Shown here one piece after another: positions 1 through 8,070 of a DNA stretch of 64,000 bases. Both the position numbers and the translations under genes were made by a program. The DNA comes from Paenibacillus sp. DMB20 (lineage in GTDB: Bacteria; Bacillota; Bacilli; Paenibacillales; Paenibacillaceae). The notes beneath the pieces were generated by a model that had not been told where the DNA came from, ran no database searches, and worked only from the letters and a program-made list of their open reading frames with translations. The stretch covers positions 494,284 through 558,283 of the forward strand of contig NZ_LAZU01000021.1 in NCBI RefSeq assembly GCF_000987955.1, given 5' to 3'. Each line of letters opens with the position of its first letter. The first letter of the stretch is position 1.

Positions 1-195
1 GTGAAAAATGGAGTGAACGGTTTTTTGATCCCGTTGGAAGATTTTACGGCCGGTTTAACTGAACGTATAAACGATTTGCTGGAGGATGAGTCCCTTCGGA
101 TGCAAGTCGGAATGGCAGGACGCGAATCGGTACGTCAGCGTTTCAGGTGGGACCATACGGCAGAACGATGGAGCCGGTTGATGCAAAATATATAA
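1..195 (+). CDS. Glycosyltransferase family 4-type protein, C-terminal fragment
   Basis: Only the C-terminal 64 residues lie in the window; the true start is upstream. The segment begins with the 'NGVNGFLIPLED' block seen in the nucleotide-sugar-binding half of GT4 (glycosyltransferase group 1) enzymes, followed by the usual helices and a closing 'RFRWDHTAERW' block. By family it should transfer a sugar from an activated donor onto a growing glycan on the cytoplasmic side. It fits the glycosyltransferase-rich locus that follows. The substrate cannot be told. Confidence 0.7.
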   Translation: MKNGVNGFLIPLEDFTAGLTERINDLLEDESLRMQVGMAGRESVRQRFRWDHTAERWSRLMQNI

Positions 196-296
196 ATGTG
201 GCGGGTACAGTCTATTTCGGAATAGGATACGCTAGTCCTGTTCAATGGAACTCCATACATAGACTGATATTGCGAACAGACCGTACAGATGCCGTT

Positions 297-323
297 ACAG
301 AGCGGGAGCGGGGGCATACAATA
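297..323 (+). promoter_or_regulatory. Sigma-K-like promoter
   Basis: AC at 297-298, 16 bases, then CATACAATA at 315-323 matches the B. subtilis sigma-K consensus (AC, 16-17 bases, CATANNNTA) at every defined base. It lies 55 bases before the start at 379. The 12-mer ATGCCGTTACAG around the AC recurs in the promoter-like site near 16.69 kb. Confidence 0.6.
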
Positions 324-378
324 AGAATAGATTTTGGGCAGGCTTTTCATTGCTTTTTCTGAAATGGAGGCATAGCAG

Positions 379-1041
379 ATGTTTAAAACCGGGTTTCAGG
401 CTGGTTATGACTTAGGATATGAGATTGGAAAAAAACGCGGTTTTCATCCGTTTAACGGGACTAGTATCATTCTGCCGACCTGCCTGCCTGATGAAAATGC
501 AATAACAACCATACGAAAAATAGAGGCCTTAACTCCGCACCCGTATGAATTGATTGTTGCAAACGCCGGATCTTCAGAGGTTACCATGCAATACTTGCGG
601 AAGCGAGTCGGAGCCGTTAGACATATTGCGGCCGGAAACGGCGAAAATATTGTCGGTGTCCTTAACAAGGCGGTTTTCGCTGCACATGGTCAGACATTGG
701 CGGTTTTGATAGGCGTCTCTCCTAACATCGATCAATGGTTGGCTGATCTGATAGCGGAACTCGAGAGAGATTCATCGATGCGAACAATTTATGTTCGTTC
801 TGCTCCCTGCATTCATAATGCGGGCGCGCACTTAACTTCATTATCCGGGGATGAGGATGTCCGTTTTCAATTGAATGTTTGCTGCCTTCTGTTTCGGAAG
901 GGGCTGATATCCGATATTGGCTTGTGGGATGAAAATCTTGGAACCTTGGGGGAAAGCGTCAGTGAATGGTTAAGTCGAATTCCCAAACAAAACAAGTCGA
1001 TGGTAGAGGCTAGCGATAGATTCATCCGACCGAAGCATTGA
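379..1041 (+). CDS. GX3-tagged degenerate GT2-like glycosyltransferase
   Basis: 220 residues; the start has a Shine-Dalgarno (TGGAGG). Residues 5-22 form a GX3 tag (Gly at 5, 9, 13, 17, 21, mostly followed by Tyr/Phe). A GT2-like Rossmann domain follows: 'TSIILPT' opens it, but where active relatives have 'VDNGSTDGT' this protein has 'VANAGSSE', and the nucleotide-binding Asp-X-Asp region reads 'LIGVSPN'. The key acidic motif therefore appears lost and the protein is short for the family (compare 22559-23887). It may be an inactive partner of other transferases or act on an unusual donor. It begins a run of small genes after a sigma-K-like promoter. Confidence 0.6.
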   Translation: MFKTGFQAGYDLGYEIGKKRGFHPFNGTSIILPTCLPDENAITTIRKIEALTPHPYELIVANAGSSEVTMQYLRKRVGAVRHIAAGNGENIVGVLNKAVFAAHGQTLAVLIGVSPNIDQWLADLIAELERDSSMRTIYVRSAPCIHNAGAHLTSLSGDEDVRFQLNVCCLLFRKGLISDIGLWDENLGTLGESVSEWLSRIPKQNKSMVEASDRFIRPKH

Positions 1042-1064
1042 TCGGATCGTGCATAGGTGTTTGC

Positions 1065-1092
1065 ACCGGGAAGCTTGTTCACGCATATGCTG
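1065..1092 (+). promoter_or_regulatory. Possible sigma-K-like promoter
   Basis: AC at 1065-1066, 17 bases, then CATATGCTG at 1084-1092, one mismatch from CATANNNTA. It lies about 30 bases before the TTG start at 1123, in the right orientation. The match is short, so this is tentative. Confidence 0.35.
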
Positions 1093-1122
1093 TATAGCAA
1101 GTAATTGAAGGAGGGTTCCAAA

Positions 1123-1458
1123 TTGGAAAATAAAATTAATGATATGGTGGAGCATCTATCGCATTCCCAGCAGCAGATGGCGCGAATCTTTGAAGCTCAG
1201 CGGCATGCAGCGGTTCGCATGTCCGAGATCATACATTCGTTACCGGATCACCAACCTGAACCCCCTACTATAAGTTCGTTGCCCAATCCCAAACTTCAAT
1301 TCCCTGATGAACCGAAATCGCAAGGAGGACAGGTGGAGCAAGTAAATGAAAGCATTGCAGCTTACTTGAACGCGATGGCCGACATGCAGCAGATGGTAGC
1401 TGATATTTTCGAGGTCGCCATGAAAGAGCTTAGAGCAAATGAGCAGGCTGAAGAATAG
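1123..1458 (+). CDS. Small helical hypothetical protein
   Basis: About 111 residues. The start is taken as TTG at 1123 because a strong AAGGAGG lies 8 bases upstream; a TTG at 1105 is in frame but would place the Shine-Dalgarno inside the gene. The protein is acidic and predicted helical, with a Pro-rich linker (about residues 43-68) between two helical stretches; the second is rich in Met and Ala ('AAYLNAMADMQQMVADIF'). No signal peptide, membrane segment or known domain is seen. It leads a run of four small genes (1123-2478). Function unknown; a coat, scaffold or regulatory role in the glycan locus is possible. Confidence 0.55.
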   Translation: MENKINDMVEHLSHSQQQMARIFEAQRHAAVRMSEIIHSLPDHQPEPPTISSLPNPKLQFPDEPKSQGGQVEQVNESIAAYLNAMADMQQMVADIFEVAMKELRANEQAEE

Positions 1459-1493
1459 ATGAAACCACGTCGGTTGGCATAGGGGGGACGCAT

Positions 1494-1811
1494 ATGAGTA
1501 AAGAAGAGTCTTTCATGCGCATTTTGGATGCATCGGTTGTGATTCAGCGAAACACCTATCTTATTTTGCGGGGCAAGGCCATGGAAGCGGATAAAGTTCG
1601 CCAATGGGTTTTGAAGCAGTATTCGGAGGCGGATGGCGAATTGAAGGAATCGTTATCTATTCATGAGCAGATTGTAGAGCAAATCGAGGGATTGACACGA
1701 ATCGGAAACGGCTTGTGCCGCAATCTGCGTATTGCCATGGGAACTTCTGATGATCAAAATGCCGACAGTTTAGGGTTTGATGCGCTTAATTTCGGAGATA
1801 TGGATGGATGA
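1494..1811 (+). CDS. Small helical hypothetical protein
   Basis: 105 residues, with AGGGGGG 6 bases before the ATG. Long amphipathic helices dominate (for example 'ESLSIHEQIVEQIEGLTRIG'), and the C-terminus is acidic. There is no signal peptide or membrane segment and no family is recognised. The next gene starts inside its stop codon (ATGA overlap), which implies translational coupling. It may be distantly related to its two neighbours, which are also short and helical, but the similarity is too weak to claim by eye. Confidence 0.55.
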   Translation: MSKEESFMRILDASVVIQRNTYLILRGKAMEADKVRQWVLKQYSEADGELKESLSIHEQIVEQIEGLTRIGNGLCRNLRIAMGTSDDQNADSLGFDALNFGDMDG

Positions 1812-2134
1812 AAGCACGAATACACCGGGAGTATGAGGCTAAAGTCGCTGTTATCTCATCTATTGCAAGAAGTCAGGATGCATTGGCTGGCATTTTGGCT
1901 AATATCGCGGAAATATCAGCGCACTCCGATGTTACTGCACGCAAACTCGCCGAGAATATCCGGTTGCTTAGCGCCTATCAATCTGTGATGGCCGAAATGC
2001 TGACAGGCATTCGTCTGAATCGCACGAAATTTGGCAAGCCGTCATTACCCTGGTTAAAGCCTGGGTGTACGGCAAACCGAAACGACGATAGGTTGGAGGA
2101 GAGGAATCCGGGACTGCGGGAGGATTCGGTATGA
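1808..2134 (+). CDS. Small helical hypothetical protein
   Basis: 108 residues, overlapping both neighbours by four bases (ATGA), so it is probably co-translated with them. The first 80 residues look like one long helix rich in Ala, Ile and Ser ('ILANIAEISAHSDVTARKLA'); the last 25 are polar and look disordered. No known domain. The very tight 1494-2478 arrangement suggests the small proteins work as one assembly, ending in the basic GX3-tag protein. Confidence 0.55.
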   Translation: MKARIHREYEAKVAVISSIARSQDALAGILANIAEISAHSDVTARKLAENIRLLSAYQSVMAEMLTGIRLNRTKFGKPSLPWLKPGCTANRNDDRLEERNPGLREDSV

Positions 2135-2478
2135 AGGCATTAAAGGAGCCATACAAAGACAGCAGGTTGACGCTTCATTCCGGCAGCGGAAAATCGTCGT
2201 CAAGGGTCCGGCGCAGCAATGCGATCGCGGGAACTAAACGACGTTACGGCATGAAATTCAGGCAGCGCAAACGTCGCGGTGCCCAAGGGCGTTACGGAAT
2301 GAGGCGGGAAACCCGGCGAAGACAGTTTGCGTCTCCGGAAAGTCCCAAGGTTTTTTGTCAAGGATATGATCAAGCATACATCGAAGATTTTAAAGCTGGT
2401 TTTGCCCAAGGCTACGAAGATGGGGCTTTTGCAGCAGCTACTTCATCAATCCCATACAGACGGTCAAATGTGGAATAG
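2131..2478 (+). CDS. Arg-rich protein with C-terminal GX3 tag
   Basis: 115 residues with two parts. Residues 1-65 are strongly basic, with many Arg/Lys clusters and 'RRYGMKFRQRKRRG'-like repeats ('RRYGM', 'GRYGM'). Residues 78-98 are a GX3 tag with small residues every fourth position (Gly78, Ala82, Asp86, Gly90, Gly94, Gly98), the same element that heads several enzymes in this locus. There is no catalytic domain. The gene overlaps the previous one (ATGA), and a terminator hairpin straddles its stop codon. The layout matches 23908-24150. It could be a scaffold, a coat-like component or a binding partner for tagged enzymes; this is inference. Confidence 0.6.
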   Translation: MKALKEPYKDSRLTLHSGSGKSSSRVRRSNAIAGTKRRYGMKFRQRKRRGAQGRYGMRRETRRRQFASPESPKVFCQGYDQAYIEDFKAGFAQGYEDGAFAAATSSIPYRRSNVE

Positions 2479-2512
2479 TTGTTTTTCCATAGTTGACCGT
2501 TTTTCTTTTTTG
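2460..2512 (+). terminator. Rho-independent terminator
   Basis: ACGGTCAA at 2460-2467 pairs with TTGACCGT at 2493-2500, with further inner pairing (TGGAA/TTCCA), followed by a T-rich run. It overlaps the stop codon of the gene ending at 2478 and separates the small-gene operon from the kinase gene. Confidence 0.75.
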
Positions 2513-2546
2513 TAGGCAATTAAATGATGCACATCGCTCCGCTCGA

Positions 2547-2555
2547 CATAAAATA
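2547..2555 (+). promoter_or_regulatory. Sigma-K/E-like minus-10 box
   Basis: CATAAAATA fits CATANNNTA and lies 31 bases before the GTG at 2586, just ahead of the ribosome-binding site. The nearest AC is at 2531-2532, only 14 bases away, so the minus-35 part is weak. Confidence 0.3.
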
Positions 2556-2585
2556 AGGAAAAGCAAAAAAATGGAGTGAGGGCTA

Positions 2586-3677
2586 GTGAATCGGACCAGC
2601 TCAATAGACAAGCGATTGATTCGAAAAACATGGAGCAAACGAAAATTATATGAATCATTCCAGTTTCTTTCGGCAAAGAAGGCAACGCTTAACCATCGGA
2701 AAATGGAGTGCTTAAAAGACTCATATAAAAGCAGTATCTGGAAGCTGGTCATTCATGCCGACAACAATAGCCTTCCCGTCATACTTAAAATTTCTAAAGA
2801 ACTGAAAAAAGAACGGCCGGAAAGCATCGTTGAAAAAAAAATATATCGTAAAGCGACCCAAGTCCTGCAACCGTTCATGCCCAAAGTGTATTTGACCAAA
2901 AAAAACGTAAGCGGCCGCGGATTATGGGTGTTCATGGAATATATCGAACCTCTTGAAGGGAGGGTACAGTATAATCCTGATCATTTTGACAAGATCATTC
3001 CCACATTGGCAAAACTCCATGCGATTACGATAGATAAACGATTTTTAGAGCAGGAACACATATTCGCGGATTGGCTGCCCCGATATGATTCCAAGGAAGC
3101 ACGCAAGGAAAGAATGCGTCTTAATGAATTAACCCGCTACTATCTCGATGAGGCAATGAAGAAGAAAAATCTTCATACGGTAATCAAGCCATATTACTCC
3201 TTATTGCAGGCTGTACTGAAGAAAGGGCCCGGATATTTTCCCGAGGTGAGAAAAGCAGGTTGCTCCATTATCCATGGTGATTTGCACACGGCCAATATCG
3301 TCTGCCGCAATGTGCATCAGAACGAATGGGACATTAAATTTATCGATTGGGAAGGCGCGAAATATGCTCCTTGCTGGTATGATCTTGTCAATTTGATAGG
3401 CGTTTTTTTGGCGTATCGCAAAGAGTGGAAAGATCAAGAAGAGGAGATCACTCATCGCTGCGTGCATTTGTATGCGGATGAGATGAGAAAGAACGGGGTT
3501 GTTTTTCATTTGGATCCCGTGAAATTATACGAAATGGCCTATTTGAAAAAAGTACTTGAGAAAAGCTTGTACCTTCAGTTGAATTGGGCAGTAACCGGCA
3601 AAAAGGAGGCGAAACTGCTGACCGGATATCTGGAGAAAATAAGAGTGCTGGGGAAAAAACTAGACTTGTATTCATAG
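2586..3677 (+). CDS. CotS/APH-type phosphotransferase
   Basis: 363 residues, GTG start after GGAGTGAGG. The protein-kinase-like fold of the aminoglycoside phosphotransferase/CotS group is shown by 'IIHGDLHTANIV' (catalytic loop, Asp and Asn) near residue 232 and 'IKFIDWEGAKYAP' (metal-binding Asp) near 255. A Lys in 'PVILKIS' near residue 60 may be the ATP-binding lysine. It closely resembles the neighbour at 3977-5161 but lacks the GX3 tag. CotS-type proteins are spore-coat components in Bacillus, and sugar kinases of this fold also act in glycan pathways; the substrate is unknown. Confidence 0.75.
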   Translation: MNRTSSIDKRLIRKTWSKRKLYESFQFLSAKKATLNHRKMECLKDSYKSSIWKLVIHADNNSLPVILKISKELKKERPESIVEKKIYRKATQVLQPFMPKVYLTKKNVSGRGLWVFMEYIEPLEGRVQYNPDHFDKIIPTLAKLHAITIDKRFLEQEHIFADWLPRYDSKEARKERMRLNELTRYYLDEAMKKKNLHTVIKPYYSLLQAVLKKGPGYFPEVRKAGCSIIHGDLHTANIVCRNVHQNEWDIKFIDWEGAKYAPCWYDLVNLIGVFLAYRKEWKDQEEEITHRCVHLYADEMRKNGVVFHLDPVKLYEMAYLKKVLEKSLYLQLNWAVTGKKEAKLLTGYLEKIRVLGKKLDLYS

Positions 3678-3860
3678 GCGTTGATGCCATGCTCGTTTAA
3701 CATGACCTATTTGCGAATCAATAGTTCAAATATACCCTTCAATCTGTAGAAGACTGGCATAGTATAGACCAAGCTTGTTGATAGAAAGAGGAGGTAAGAA
3801 GAGAACAATATAAGGTTGGCCTGCTCGTAAGCGAATCTTATAGCTAAAGTAAGCTTGGAT

Positions 3861-3880
3861 GAGCCCGGTGCTCGTTTTTT
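3861..3880 (+). terminator. Weak possible terminator
   Basis: GAGC at 3861-3864 can pair with GCTC at 3870-3873, followed by a run of eight T. The stem is only four base pairs. The rest of the 3678-3976 gap shows no gene, only the promoter-like site at 3926-3951. Confidence 0.3.
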
Positions 3881-3925
3881 TTGCCATTTTTGATGTGCGT
3901 CGTTACTCCGTTTTTCCGAGGTGTC

Positions 3926-3951
3926 ACGCTGACCCTTCTCAACATAGGATA
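3926..3951 (+). promoter_or_regulatory. Sigma-K-like promoter
   Basis: AC at 3926-3927, 15 bases, then CATAGGATA (perfect CATANNNTA) at 3943-3951. Spacing is one base shorter than the usual 16-17. Transcription would start just ahead of the ribosome-binding site of the gene at 3977. Confidence 0.4.
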
Positions 3952-3976
3952 TAAAAGGATTATGGAGTGGAGGACT

Positions 3977-5161
3977 ATGAATATGGCGAACTTGCATGCT
4001 GGTGGTTACGAGCAGGGCAGAAACGATGGATTTAACAAGGGTAAAGAAGACGGGTATGCAAAAGGGCTTGAGGATGCCAAAACATTGCTGGATAACCCGC
4101 CGCTTAATGAAATAAGCCTGAAATGGAGAGAACTCCATTGCGCAGAGCAAATTGCTCCCCATTTTGGCTCATCTGTTGTGTTAAACGACAGGAAGATGGA
4201 GTGTTTGAAAGAAACATTTAAAAGCGTGATTTGGAAGTTGGAGGTAACGGCGAACGGACGAACGCACCCCATGATTTTAAAAATTTTTAAAGCGCCAATC
4301 ATTGATCAGAAGCTGATTGAATTGAACATGTATCGTAAGGCCGTTTCGGTGATACCCGATTTGATGCCGGCAATCTATTTTACGGTCGAGGGAATAAACG
4401 GTGATGACGTATGGGTGTTTATGGAGTATGTTCCCCAACTGAAAGGCCAAGTCATTTTTACGCCGGATTATTTTGACCGGATTATTCCTTCCTTAGCCAA
4501 GCTTCATGCTTTAACCTATAATAATAACTTTTACAGCAAATGGGAAGTTTTTGAGGAGTGGCTTCCTCGATATGAAGGGGAACCGTTGTCATCCGAACGT
4601 GTGAAGCATCATGAGAAAACCTTGGAGTATTTGGAAAAAGCAAAGGATCATCCGGAGTTAAAGCAGAGACTGGGTTCTTTTTATAATGATTTGAAGGGCA
4701 TTTTGAAAAAAGGGCCGATTTATTTCCCTGAGCTGATTCAGGCGGGCAAAAGCATTATCCACAATGATCTGCAGACCCCTAACATGGGATGTCACAATGT
4801 AGCTGAACCAAACTGGAGCATTAAATTTTTGGATTGGGAAGGCGCGCGTTTCTCACCTTGCTGGTTCGACATGTTCAATTTGGTAGGCGTGTTTTTTGCT
4901 TACCGCAAGGACTGGAGAGCCGACGAAGATTTGGTGATCGAACGATGCTCGAACCTTTATGCCGCCGAGATGCTCAAGTACGGGATCTCCTTCGACAGAA
5001 GCCCGATCCAATTGTATAAAATGGCTTATCTGCAACGCGTGCTGGAACGAGGCTTGTATCATCAGCTTCTCTGGGGAGTTGATGGTGCCAAGCCTGCCCA
5101 TCTGCTGGATGTATATGCGGAGAAAATCAAAGTTTGGGGTAAGGAATTGGGATTGTATTGA
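3977..5161 (+). CDS. GX3-tagged CotS/APH-type phosphotransferase
   Basis: 394 residues from the ATG at 3977, chosen because GGAGTGGAGG lies directly upstream; longer in-frame starts lack such a site. Residues 10-30 are a perfect GX3 tag (Gly at 10, 14, 18, 22, 26, 30). The kinase-like domain follows, with 'IIHNDLQTPNMG' replacing the HGDLxxxN loop (catalytic Asp and Asn kept) and 'IKFLDWEGARFSP' for the metal site. It is a clear paralogue of 2586-3677, so the tag was gained or lost as a separate module. Likely phosphorylates a sugar or coat component; substrate unknown. Confidence 0.75.
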   Translation: MNMANLHAGGYEQGRNDGFNKGKEDGYAKGLEDAKTLLDNPPLNEISLKWRELHCAEQIAPHFGSSVVLNDRKMECLKETFKSVIWKLEVTANGRTHPMILKIFKAPIIDQKLIELNMYRKAVSVIPDLMPAIYFTVEGINGDDVWVFMEYVPQLKGQVIFTPDYFDRIIPSLAKLHALTYNNNFYSKWEVFEEWLPRYEGEPLSSERVKHHEKTLEYLEKAKDHPELKQRLGSFYNDLKGILKKGPIYFPELIQAGKSIIHNDLQTPNMGCHNVAEPNWSIKFLDWEGARFSPCWFDMFNLVGVFFAYRKDWRADEDLVIERCSNLYAAEMLKYGISFDRSPIQLYKMAYLQRVLERGLYHQLLWGVDGAKPAHLLDVYAEKIKVWGKELGLY

Positions 5162-5194
5162 AGTTGCTTCATAACTCAAGAAGGAGGGATGTGC

Positions 5195-6907
5195 ATGAAT
5201 CATGTATTAACCTATCTTGATTTGGCAGATTCTTTGTTGTGTTCCACTCCCACTCGAGCCCAAATTGCCGGAAGCCCTAAGCTTGCCTTCCGTCAAACCT
5301 ATCAGATCAGAGTGGACAGAACGATGCCCTTTGAATTTATTGCCAATTTAATGCCTCCTTTTTGCAGGTTATGGGAAGCTGACGTTCGCTTTGTTTATTC
5401 TGAATACGATGCGGCTTTGACGGGACTTGGCGGAGATATGCAGGCTGATGTTTTCATCATTTGGATAGATTGGCGAATCTATTCACAATCCATGACTGCA
5501 CAGGAAGCCGTCCATTGGCTGCATGAGAGAATTCAAAAATTACGCGCTGCAACGAATAAACCGATATGGGTAAATAACTGGCCGGAATCCCTCGTAGAAA
5601 CCGATATCCTGTTCAGTTTTTCTGCGAGCGATCGGGGATGGTTCCGCAAGCTAAACATGCACATATCGGAATGGATTGAACGGAATACGGACTGTATGCT
5701 GATTGATTTGGCTGCGCTGGCCCAAGGCTGCCCGGAACCTTTCCACGATTACCGAAATGAAGAAATAAGCAATTATCCGTTTTCAAACGAGGCAACGATT
5801 ATGGTTTCCCGCCACTTGAGCGTACATCTCCTTCCGGCTGCATTTGCACCACGGCTTAAAGCAATTGCTCTGGACCTTGACGACACCCTATACAACGGGG
5901 TTTTGGGAGAAGAGGGGCCGGAAGCGGTATTGCTGACGGAAGGCCATCATCTTTTGCAGAGACTGTTGCTCCGGCTTAAGCAATCCGGGATGCTGCTAAC
6001 GTTATGCAGCCGTAATGAGGAACAAGATGTAAAAGCCTTGTTTGAGAAGCGGGATGATTTTCCGTTAAAGTGGGATGACTTTGCGGCGGTTTGTGCCAAC
6101 TGGCGGACGAAAGCGGAAAATCTCGATCGATTGGCGCAGATATTGAATATTGATCCTTCCGCTTTTTTGTTTGTGGATGATAATCCGGCTGAATTATTGA
6201 AGATGGCGGCCGCTCGGCCTGAAGTTCATCTTCTTCGGGCCAAGCGAAACGGCATAGAAACAATGAAGGGGTTATGTCATTATCCGGGGCTCTATCAACT
6301 TCATCCGGACGATGCGGCTTTATCAAGAACAGCGGATATTCAAGCCAATCAACAGCGGGAGAGAATCCGGCATGAAGCGTCTGATTATAACGCCTATTTA
6401 GCCAGTCTGAAGATGCGGATAACGGTTTATGAGAATGATTCTTCCCATGCCAAGCGGCTGTACGAATTAAGCCGTAAAACGAATCAGTTCAACCTCGCTT
6501 TAAGGCGTATGACCGAACGCGAAGTAAACGAAGCGATGGATATCAACCATTTTCTAAGTGCTGCCGTTTCTCTCTCGGATGTTTTGTCCGACAGTGGGGT
6601 GATCGGTGCCTTTATATGCCGGATCGAAGGAGAGCAAGCGCAATTGATTGAAACGCTTTTTAGCTGCAGAGCGCTCGGCCGGGAGATTGAAACGGTAGCA
6701 TTCGCTTGGGTATTGGAGAAATTAGCGGCGCGCGGTGTTCAGCATTTGCAAATCGACACCATCCAGGGACCGCGAAACGCTCCCGCTCTGGACTGGTTGA
6801 AGCGCTTTGTCGATGACCCTTCAAAACCGCAATCCCTTCATGAACTGTTGAAACGCGTCAAAGCAGCATGCCGTGACCATCCGGCCAAGGTGGAGGTGAA
6901 AGCATGA
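5195..6907 (+). CDS. FkbH-like HAD-family protein (glyceryl/acyl-ACP formation)
   Basis: 570 residues; ATG 5195 chosen over 5189 because AAGGAGGG is better spaced. An N-terminal SGNH-like region (about 1-215) is followed by a HAD domain whose catalytic motif is 'ALDLDDTLYNGVLGEEG', then the conserved FkbH tail 'LSRKTNQFNLALRRM' and a GNAT-like end. Characterised FkbH proteins dephosphorylate 1,3-bisphosphoglycerate and load the glyceryl group onto an acyl carrier protein. An ACP gene overlaps its stop codon and an acetyltransferase-like gene overlaps that, so the three probably make and transfer a glyceryl or similar hydroxyacyl group to a sugar. Confidence 0.8.
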   Translation: MNHVLTYLDLADSLLCSTPTRAQIAGSPKLAFRQTYQIRVDRTMPFEFIANLMPPFCRLWEADVRFVYSEYDAALTGLGGDMQADVFIIWIDWRIYSQSMTAQEAVHWLHERIQKLRAATNKPIWVNNWPESLVETDILFSFSASDRGWFRKLNMHISEWIERNTDCMLIDLAALAQGCPEPFHDYRNEEISNYPFSNEATIMVSRHLSVHLLPAAFAPRLKAIALDLDDTLYNGVLGEEGPEAVLLTEGHHLLQRLLLRLKQSGMLLTLCSRNEEQDVKALFEKRDDFPLKWDDFAAVCANWRTKAENLDRLAQILNIDPSAFLFVDDNPAELLKMAAARPEVHLLRAKRNGIETMKGLCHYPGLYQLHPDDAALSRTADIQANQQRERIRHEASDYNAYLASLKMRITVYENDSSHAKRLYELSRKTNQFNLALRRMTEREVNEAMDINHFLSAAVSLSDVLSDSGVIGAFICRIEGEQAQLIETLFSCRALGREIETVAFAWVLEKLAARGVQHLQIDTIQGPRNAPALDWLKRFVDDPSKPQSLHELLKRVKAACRDHPAKVEVKA

Positions 6908-7137
6908 ATAATGAGTTGCGCAAGCAAATCGGAAACATTCTGTCCGAGGTGCTGAACACGGCACTGCCGCCGGGTGATAATCCGAAACGTGAGGAAATGC
7001 CGAGCTGGGATTCATTGAAGCACATGGAGCTCATTCTTCGTCTTGAAGAGCAATTTAATGTCCGTTTCTCGATCAGAGAGGTAGCCGGAATAAAGAGTCT
7101 GCATGATTTAGTTGAGATTATAGAGGTGAAATCGTGA
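6904..7137 (+). CDS. Acyl carrier protein
   Basis: 77 residues, starting within the stop of the FkbH-like gene (ATGA). The attachment motif is 'SWDSLKHMELI', in which the Ser of 'DSL' would carry phosphopantetheine, with helices on both sides as in stand-alone ACPs. It probably carries the acyl group made by the FkbH-like protein to the GNAT enzyme encoded next. It is too distant from a fatty-acid operon to be the housekeeping AcpP. Confidence 0.85.
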   Translation: MNNELRKQIGNILSEVLNTALPPGDNPKREEMPSWDSLKHMELILRLEEQFNVRFSIREVAGIKSLHDLVEIIEVKS

Positions 7138-7721
7138 AACATAACATCATGGTAGAGCGCTTCGGGATTCGATTAAGGCCGATTACGATGGACGATGCCG
7201 AGTTTATATTCAAGCTGAGGAGAACCCCTGAATTGTCCAAATATATCGGGGAGGTCGACTCCCGATTCTCCGTCCATGAATCGTGGCTGGAGGAGTACTT
7301 TCAGCGTGAGGGCGATTATTACTTCTGCATCGAGCTGTTATCAGGTAAGGCGGTCGGCACCATTGCGATCTATAACATTGCCGATCAAACCGGTAACTGG
7401 GGCAGGTGGATTATTTCCCCTTTCATTCCGGCCGCGCCAGCCAGCGTGTGGCTTATTTTTCATGTTGCATTTGATATTTTAGGCTTGTCCGGCGTTTATT
7501 CGAATACGGTGATTGACAATGCAAGCGTCGTGTCTTTTCATGACCATTGTGGTCTGCCACGTACAGGGATTGAACGCGGCGGTTTAACCATTAGAGGCGT
7601 TTCTTATGATATGGTCATCCATACGGCAACCAAGGAAAACTGGCCTATCATTCAGGAACGATTGAAGAAACCGGCTATCATGGCAGAGCGTTTGCTTATG
7701 GAAGAGGCCGACGATGATTGA
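7134..7721 (+). CDS. GNAT-family N-acyltransferase
   Basis: 195 residues, GTG start overlapping the ACP stop. The fold is that of RimJ/RimL-like GNAT enzymes ('IRLRPITMDDAEFIFKLRRT' at the start, 'GTIAIYNI' as the core strand, 'NASVVSFHDHCG' late). In other sugar pathways GNAT enzymes of this kind acylate amino sugars. Its overlap with the ACP gene suggests it takes the acyl group from that ACP rather than from CoA; this is inference. A terminator at 7768 ends the operon. Confidence 0.75.
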   Translation: MKHNIMVERFGIRLRPITMDDAEFIFKLRRTPELSKYIGEVDSRFSVHESWLEEYFQREGDYYFCIELLSGKAVGTIAIYNIADQTGNWGRWIISPFIPAAPASVWLIFHVAFDILGLSGVYSNTVIDNASVVSFHDHCGLPRTGIERGGLTIRGVSYDMVIHTATKENWPIIQERLKKPAIMAERLLMEEADDD

Positions 7722-7767
7722 TCCGGGGGAAGGATTGGCACGGTCCATTTTCTTGCAAATTCGAGGG

Positions 7768-7791
7768 CAGCGAACTTTCGCTGTCTTTTTT
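7768..7791 (+). terminator. Rho-independent terminator
   Basis: CAGCGA and TCGCTG with a four-base loop (7768-7783), followed by TCTTTTTT. It closes the FkbH-ACP-GNAT operon. Confidence 0.75.
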
Positions 7792-8070
7792 GTCGCAGAG
7801 CCGGGACAGCCATCCATGCAGCATCCGAATTCCAGGGCGATCAACCTTATAAAAAAATGATGTTTGACATGGGTAATATGACTGATGAAACCGCCGTTTC
7901 TCTTCCGAAACAACTTCATATTCTAATAAGTAAAGTGGATTGGCTATGGATGCGTCCGAATCATGGATACTAGTATCGTACACCGATAACCATGACCCTC
8001 TTATAACCCAAAGTGTTGATGTCCATTAATTCACATGAAATTGTTTCCTTAAGAAAGGACGGTTAAGAAG
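7792..8070 (+). other. Intergenic region upstream of the dehydrogenase gene
   Basis: No gene is supported here. CATATTCTA at 7917-7925 matches the sigma-K minus-10 pattern but has no AC at the right distance. A ribosome-binding site (AAGAAAGGACGG) precedes the next start. Confidence 0.4.
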
